From Rhodoplanes tepidamans (GTDB lineage: Bacteria > Pseudomonadota > Alphaproteobacteria > Rhizobiales > Xanthobacteraceae), in the NCBI RefSeq assembly GCF_030813915.1, contig NZ_JAUSUJ010000004.1:248001-312000 (forward strand): DNA of 64,000 bases, read 5' to 3'. Below are positions 63,825 to 64,000 of the stretch, one piece after another. The notes under the pieces were generated by a model. It had not been told where the DNA came from and ran no database searches. It was given only the letters and a program-made list of their open reading frames with translations. Both the position numbers and the translations under genes were made by a program. Numbering within the stretch: position 1 is the stretch's first letter; each line of letters starts with the position of its first letter.

Positions 63825-63979
63825 ACCCCCCTCCCCGACCCTCCCCCACAAGGGGGGAGGGAGCAGGCTGCGGCAAGTGGCCTGATCATCGAAGCAGACG
63901 ATAAGGTTCGCCGATCGGCACAGGGAAGCGGCTCCAGCGTTCCCTCCCCCCTTGTGGGGGAGGGACAGGGAGGGGGGTA
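63825..63979. repeat. Large inverted repeat, family E
   Basis: Two arms of about 38 bases, 63825-63862 and 63940-63979, are nearly exact complements of each other and each also folds on itself (CCCTCCCCCACAAG with GGGGGAGGG). The 77 bases between show no gene. It lies upstream of the AtuA gene. Confidence 0.8.
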
Positions 63980-64000
63980 GCCCCACGCACGACGCTGTCG

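Noticed and set aside
63825-63979. Terminal inverted repeats of an insertion sequence
   Set aside because: Only 77 bases lie between the arms, with no transposase and no target-site duplication visible.

Overview
The window looks like a chromosomal segment of a high-GC alphaproteobacterium, most likely of the order Hyphomicrobiales (Rhizobiales). The grounds are the roughly 70% GC coding sequence, the strong third-position G/C bias, tight ATGA/GTGA gene overlaps, typical alphaproteobacterial families (liv transporters with CoA-transferases, molybdenum hydroxylases, DUF4212 plus sodium:solute symporter, split PxpABC) and several families of short palindromic intergenic repeats. I cannot place it to genus from sequence alone.

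Region 1 (1 to about 28.5 kb) is a cell-surface glycan island. It opens with the C-terminal part of a secreted metzincin-type (serralysin-like) protein carrying calcium-binding RTX and six FG-GAP/VCBS-like repeats. Then come a methyltransferase, a polytopic membrane protein of low GC, CDP-glucose synthesis (rfbF, rfbG), an APH-like kinase, a divergent sulfotransferase-like protein, an SDR and a split transketolase pair. A Gtr-like set follows (membrane protein, GT2 glycosyltransferase, GtrA), then a sulfotransferase, a Zn-ribbon methyltransferase, heptose genes (a HddC-type nucleotidyltransferase fused to a decayed GmhB domain, and hddA) and a 1460-residue protein that joins a sulfotransferase, a coiled coil, a GT2 and a GT4 domain. 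The last part is a Wzm/Wzt exporter operon with a glycosyltransferase, a sulfotransferase and a methyltransferase. Together these suggest an exported, probably sulfated and methylated, deoxy- and heptose-containing polysaccharide.

Region 2 (28.6 to 37.6 kb) has a small molybdenum cluster (stand-alone ModC-tail/TOBE protein, ModE-like regulator, YqeB-like maturation protein), an exonuclease-CBS-DUF294 fusion with a conserved partner, divergent from a DUF4212/sodium:solute symporter pair ending in a clear terminator, and three small membrane proteins.

Region 3 (37.6 to 57.3 kb) is catabolic. A branched-chain-amino-acid-type ABC transporter (livFGMH plus binding protein), an LLM flavin oxidoreductase, a two-subunit CoA-transferase and pxpA run on the minus strand. 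They are divergent from pxpB, pxpC and a GntR/UTRA regulator, which are followed by a CoxLM-like molybdenum hydroxylase whose small subunit is fused to a CoxG-like domain. On the minus strand follow a citryl-CoA-lyase-like protein, a CaiB/BaiF CoA-transferase and a HicAB toxin-antitoxin pair.

Region 4 (57.3 to 64 kb) holds histidine degradation genes (hutF, divergent hutI, hutU) and an AtuA/DUF4387 pair. Palindromic repeats of at least four families sit in many of the intergenic gaps of regions 2 to 4, one of them inside the molybdenum hydroxylase operon. No tRNA, rRNA, CRISPR array or complete insertion sequence was seen.
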